In this document: piece after piece, positions 61,625 through 64,000 of the stretch | Layout: each line of letters opens with the position of its first letter | Position numbering within the stretch: position 1 is the first letter of the stretch | DNA from: DATEDA01 sp963827595 | GTDB lineage: Bacteria; Pseudomonadota; Gammaproteobacteria; Burkholderiales; SG8-39 | DNA: 64,000 bases | Reading direction: 5' to 3' | Assembly (NCBI GenBank): GCA_963827595.1 | Contig: CAWHBT010000003.1 | Span: forward strand, 1 to 64,000 | The notes under the pieces: model-generated | Told to the model about the DNA's origin: nothing | What the model saw: only the letters and a program-made list of their open reading frames with translations | Database searches by the model: none | Position numbers and translations under genes: made by a program

Positions 61625-62482
61625 TTGAGCCCCTCAAACTTCACCGCGGCCGTCCGGACCGCGGTCGCCAGCGTTGCGCTGGCCGCGTTCGCGACTACCG
61701 CGCTCGCCCAGACCCAGCCGAAAGACCGGGAGTTCGCGCCCCAGGTCGGCCAGGCCGGCAAGGACGTGATCTGGGTGCCGACGCCCGACGACCTCGTCGA
61801 GCGGATGCTGCGCATGGCCCAGACGACGTCGAAGGACTACGTCGTCGACCTCGGCTCGGGCGACGGCCGGACACCCATCGCCGCGGCCAAGAAGTTCGGC
61901 GCCCGGGCGCTCGGCATCGAGTTCAACGCCGACATGGTCGACCTCTCCAACCGCAACGCCGCCCGGGAGGGCGTGACCGCGAACGCCAAGTTCATCCGCG
62001 GCGACATCTTCGAGACCGACTTCACGCAGGCCACGGTCGTCACCATGTACCTGCTCCCCGGGCTCAACCTCAAGCTGCGGCCGAAGATCCTCGACATGAA
62101 GCCCGGCACGCGCGTGGTGTCGCACCAGTTCAACATGGACGACTGGCAGCCGGACGAGACCACCAACCTCGACGGCCGCCGCGCGTACCTCTGGATCGTG
62201 CCGGCGAAGGTGAACGGCACGTGGCGGATCCTGTCGGGGAGCGACGTCTGGGACGCGACGCTCGAGCAGAAGTACCAGGCGGTCGACGGCTCGATCAGGC
62301 TGGGCGCGCTGAACGCCGGGCTGCGCGAGACGCGCCTCGTCGGCGACCGGATCAGCTTCGTGTTCGTCGACGGCGCCGGCGTGCGCCGCGAGTTCACGGG
62401 CCGCGTGAACGGCGCGGCGATGGACGGGACGGTGCGGGCGGACAACGGCCAGGAGACGCGCTGGAGCGCAACGCGGCGCTGA
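61625..62482 (+). CDS. Exported SAM-dependent methyltransferase-like protein
   Basis: A 285-residue protein that starts with a signal peptide (AVRTAVASVALAAFATTALA, cut near ALAQ). The mature part has a class I methyltransferase fold: VPTPDDLVERMLRMAQTTSK, DYVVDLGSGDGRTPIAAAKK (motif I), ALGIEFNADMVDLSNRNA (acidic end of strand 2), FIRGDIFETDF and TMYLLPGLNLKLRPKILDMK. A beta-rich domain follows (VNGTWRILSGSDVWDATLEQ). SAM is not known to be abundant in the periplasm, so the export is puzzling; similar signal-bearing proteins are, however, common in betaproteobacteria. The TTG start has AAAGGAG seven bases upstream. Confidence 0.75.
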   Translation: MSPSNFTAAVRTAVASVALAAFATTALAQTQPKDREFAPQVGQAGKDVIWVPTPDDLVERMLRMAQTTSKDYVVDLGSGDGRTPIAAAKKFGARALGIEFNADMVDLSNRNAAREGVTANAKFIRGDIFETDFTQATVVTMYLLPGLNLKLRPKILDMKPGTRVVSHQFNMDDWQPDETTNLDGRRAYLWIVPAKVNGTWRILSGSDVWDATLEQKYQAVDGSIRLGALNAGLRETRLVGDRISFVFVDGAGVRREFTGRVNGAAMDGTVRADNGQETRWSATRR

Positions 62483-62522
62483 CCCGTCGCGGACGCGGGG
62501 ATGCCGGGCACGCCTAGGCGTG

Positions 62523-63404
62523 CTACGCCCGGCCCCGGGATCGCAGGTACCAGTCGAGGATCTGCTCCCCGTTCCAGTGCAGCACGCCGGGGGAGCGGTT
62601 CACGTGGTCGTACACCTGCTCGAGGTACTTGATCCGGAACGGCTGCCCGCTGATGTACGGGTGGATCGCGATCGCCATGATCTTCGCCCGCTGCGCGCCT
62701 TCCGCGTAGTAGCGGTCGAACGCGTCGCTGCACTTCTGCGTCCAGTAGGCCGCCTCGTGGTGCTGGACGATCATCATCGGGATGTCGTTGCACTCGACTG
62801 AGTAGGGGAGCGTGACGAGCGGCCCGTGCGCGGTCCGGATCTCGGTCGGCTCGTCGTCGTACACCCAGTCGCCGATGTACTTGATCCCGGCCGCCGCCAG
62901 GTGATCCGGGGTCTCATGGGTCTGCGTGAGCCCGGGACCCAGCCAGCCGACCGGGCGCTTGCCGGTGAACCGTTCGATCGTCTCGAGCGAGCGCCTGATC
63001 ATCCCCGGCTGGTCCTCCTCCTTGTGGATCGGACCCTGCTGATAGCTGTGGCCCATGAACTCCCAGCGGGCGTCGCGGCAAGCCTCGGCGACGCGCGGGT
63101 AGTCCACGCATACCCGGGCATTGATGGCGAGCGTCGGGCGGATGCCGAGGCGCTGATAGAGGTCGTAGAAGCGCCAGAACCCGACGCGCATGCCGTACTC
63201 GTGCCAGCTCCAGTTCGGGACATCGGGCAGCAACGGCACGCCGGTCGGCGCGGGAAGCACCTGCCGCGCCATCGGGCCGGCGATGTCCCAGACTTCCAGG
63301 TTCACGATCGTCCAGACCACCACCCGCGCTCCGCCGGGCAGCGTGAGCGGCGGACGGTCAACGATGGCGGAGTACTCGACCCGCTCCCGCGGGATCATCG
63401 CCAT
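62523..63404 (-). CDS. Polysaccharide deacetylase family protein
   Basis: A 293-residue NodB-fold protein of the allantoinase/PuuE-like branch: VVVWTIVNLEVWDIAGPMAR, WSWHEYGMRVGFWRFYDLYQ, LGIRPTLAINARVCVDYPRV, RWEFMGHSYQQGPIHKEEDQ and RPVGWLGPGLTQTHETPDHL. The metal site Asp-His-His of classic deacetylases is not fully kept; MGHSYQQ supplies one His. It could be a hydrolase of N-carbamoyl or N-acetyl substrates. ATG 63404 gives MAMIPRERVEYS; the CoxG-like gene ends at nearly the same point, so the two form an operon. Confidence 0.82.
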   Translation of the reverse strand: MAMIPRERVEYSAIVDRPPLTLPGGARVVVWTIVNLEVWDIAGPMARQVLPAPTGVPLLPDVPNWSWHEYGMRVGFWRFYDLYQRLGIRPTLAINARVCVDYPRVAEACRDARWEFMGHSYQQGPIHKEEDQPGMIRRSLETIERFTGKRPVGWLGPGLTQTHETPDHLAAAGIKYIGDWVYDDEPTEIRTAHGPLVTLPYSVECNDIPMMIVQHHEAAYWTQKCSDAFDRYYAEGAQRAKIMAIAIHPYISGQPFRIKYLEQVYDHVNRSPGVLHWNGEQILDWYLRSRGRA

Positions 63405-63973
63405 CGCGACCTCAGCGCAGAAGCCAGATGAGCAGGAAGGTCGCGAGTCGCAAAGCCGACGAATGCGTACGCGCCCGCGAGCCAGGGTCCCTGCTGAGCC
63501 GCCATGACTGCCTCCCCTCGTGCGGCGGGCGCGGGACCCACCAGCTTCTCGTTGAACCGCTGGAAGAACTCCTCGGCCATCTTCTTCGCGACGCCGTCGA
63601 TCAGCCGCGAGCCGACCTGCGCGAGCTTGCCGCCCACCTGCGCGTTCGCGGTGTAGGCGAGCTTCGTCCCCGCGCCCTCGGGGGCGAGCCGCACCTGCGC
63701 GCCGCCTTTGCCGAAGCCGGCAGCGCCGCCCGAACCCTCGAACGACAGCCGGTACGAGGTCGGCGGGTTCACCTCCGCGAGCAGGAGCTTGCCGTTGAAC
63801 TTGGCCTTCACCGGGCCGACCGAGGCGGTCATCGCCACGCGGTACTCGGTGTCGGACACCCGCTCGATCGACTCGCAGCCCGGGATGCACGCCTTCAGCA
63901 CCTCCGGATCGTTCAGCCCCGCCCAGACCTGGGCCTGCGGCAGCGCGATGACCTGCTCGCCGGTCATTTCCAT
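63395..63973 (-). CDS. CoxG family protein (SRPBCC), C-terminus probably frameshifted
   Basis: A 192-residue protein of the carbon monoxide dehydrogenase subunit G family: MEMTGEQVIALPQAQVWAGL, NDPEVLKACIPGCESIERVS, VKAKFNGKLLLAEVNPPTSY, AQVGGKLAQVGSRLIDGVAK. CoxG is a START-like protein that anchors or helps mature molybdenum hydroxylases at the membrane. Family members end in a membrane helix; in the annotated frame the end is the odd FVGFATRDLPAHLASALRSR. One base removed near 63445-63455 would give FVGFALATFLLIWLLR and a stop 7 bases before the next start. The gene probably has a one-base insertion. Confidence 0.8.
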   Translation of the reverse strand: MEMTGEQVIALPQAQVWAGLNDPEVLKACIPGCESIERVSDTEYRVAMTASVGPVKAKFNGKLLLAEVNPPTSYRLSFEGSGGAAGFGKGGAQVRLAPEGAGTKLAYTANAQVGGKLAQVGSRLIDGVAKKMAEEFFQRFNEKLVGPAPAARGEAVMAAQQGPWLAGAYAFVGFATRDLPAHLASALRSRWR

Positions 63974-64000
63974 GCCAGTTCCCTCCGTTCGACCGAAGCC

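Overview
The window is high-GC DNA that looks betaproteobacterial (Burkholderiales-like). The main reasons are on the right: the darP (yjgA)/pmbA divergent pair with mogA beside it, a Bug-family (TctC-like) solute-binding protein, an IorA/IorB molybdenum hydroxylase and a CoxG-family protein. The calls rest on reading motifs, Shine-Dalgarno sites and protein texture; no database search was possible.

The window has two parts. Positions 1 to about 46,890 are an accessory island. It carries an AlpA-like regulator and a primase-helicase replication protein with a repeat-rich, origin-like region behind them (0.7-3.4 kb), an IS110/IS1111-type insertion sequence (4.6-5.96 kb), an IS3 remnant, a group II intron sitting inside a terminal inverted repeat, several copies of a dispersed repeat, many gene fragments, and a tyrosine integrase (45.2-46.5 kb). 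The integrase lies next to a 3' fragment of a tRNA-Thr gene (46,843-46,890), which is best read as the right attachment site. The intact tRNA and left end should lie to the left of this window. From 46.9 kb rightwards the genes are densely packed core-type genes with no mobile DNA.

The island cargo between 11 and 45 kb is a large set of stress and envelope genes: a collagen-like lipoprotein, an OmpA-like protein, a ferritin-like protein, DUF883, an AI-2E-type permease translationally coupled to an Mn/Fe superoxide dismutase, an M48 metalloprotease lipoprotein, two DUF3309 and one DUF3096 micro-membrane proteins, a Crp/Fnr regulator, two CsbD proteins, a PRC-barrel protein, an alternative oxidase, an RlpA-like protein, an NhaP-type antiporter and a BON protein. 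A repeated motif close to TCTGT-N10-ACAGA lies before the Crp/Fnr gene and, in weaker form, before the DUF3309 and DUF3096 genes. I infer that these form a small mobile stress regulon.

The most unusual gene is at 6.2-8.9 kb. It encodes a Ser/Thr-kinase-like protein whose catalytic HRD Asp is Tyr, with 13 near-identical 27-residue repeats, one membrane segment and a C-terminal PEGA domain. The core part on the right contains a zero-gap operon (darP, mogA, esterase, AsmA-like), a PmbA/TldE peptidase, a TPR-GT41 glycosyltransferase, a four-PAS GAF-GGDEF-EAL protein, the iorAB pair (iorB carries two close +1 frameshifts), an exported methyltransferase, a polysaccharide deacetylase and a CoxG-family protein.
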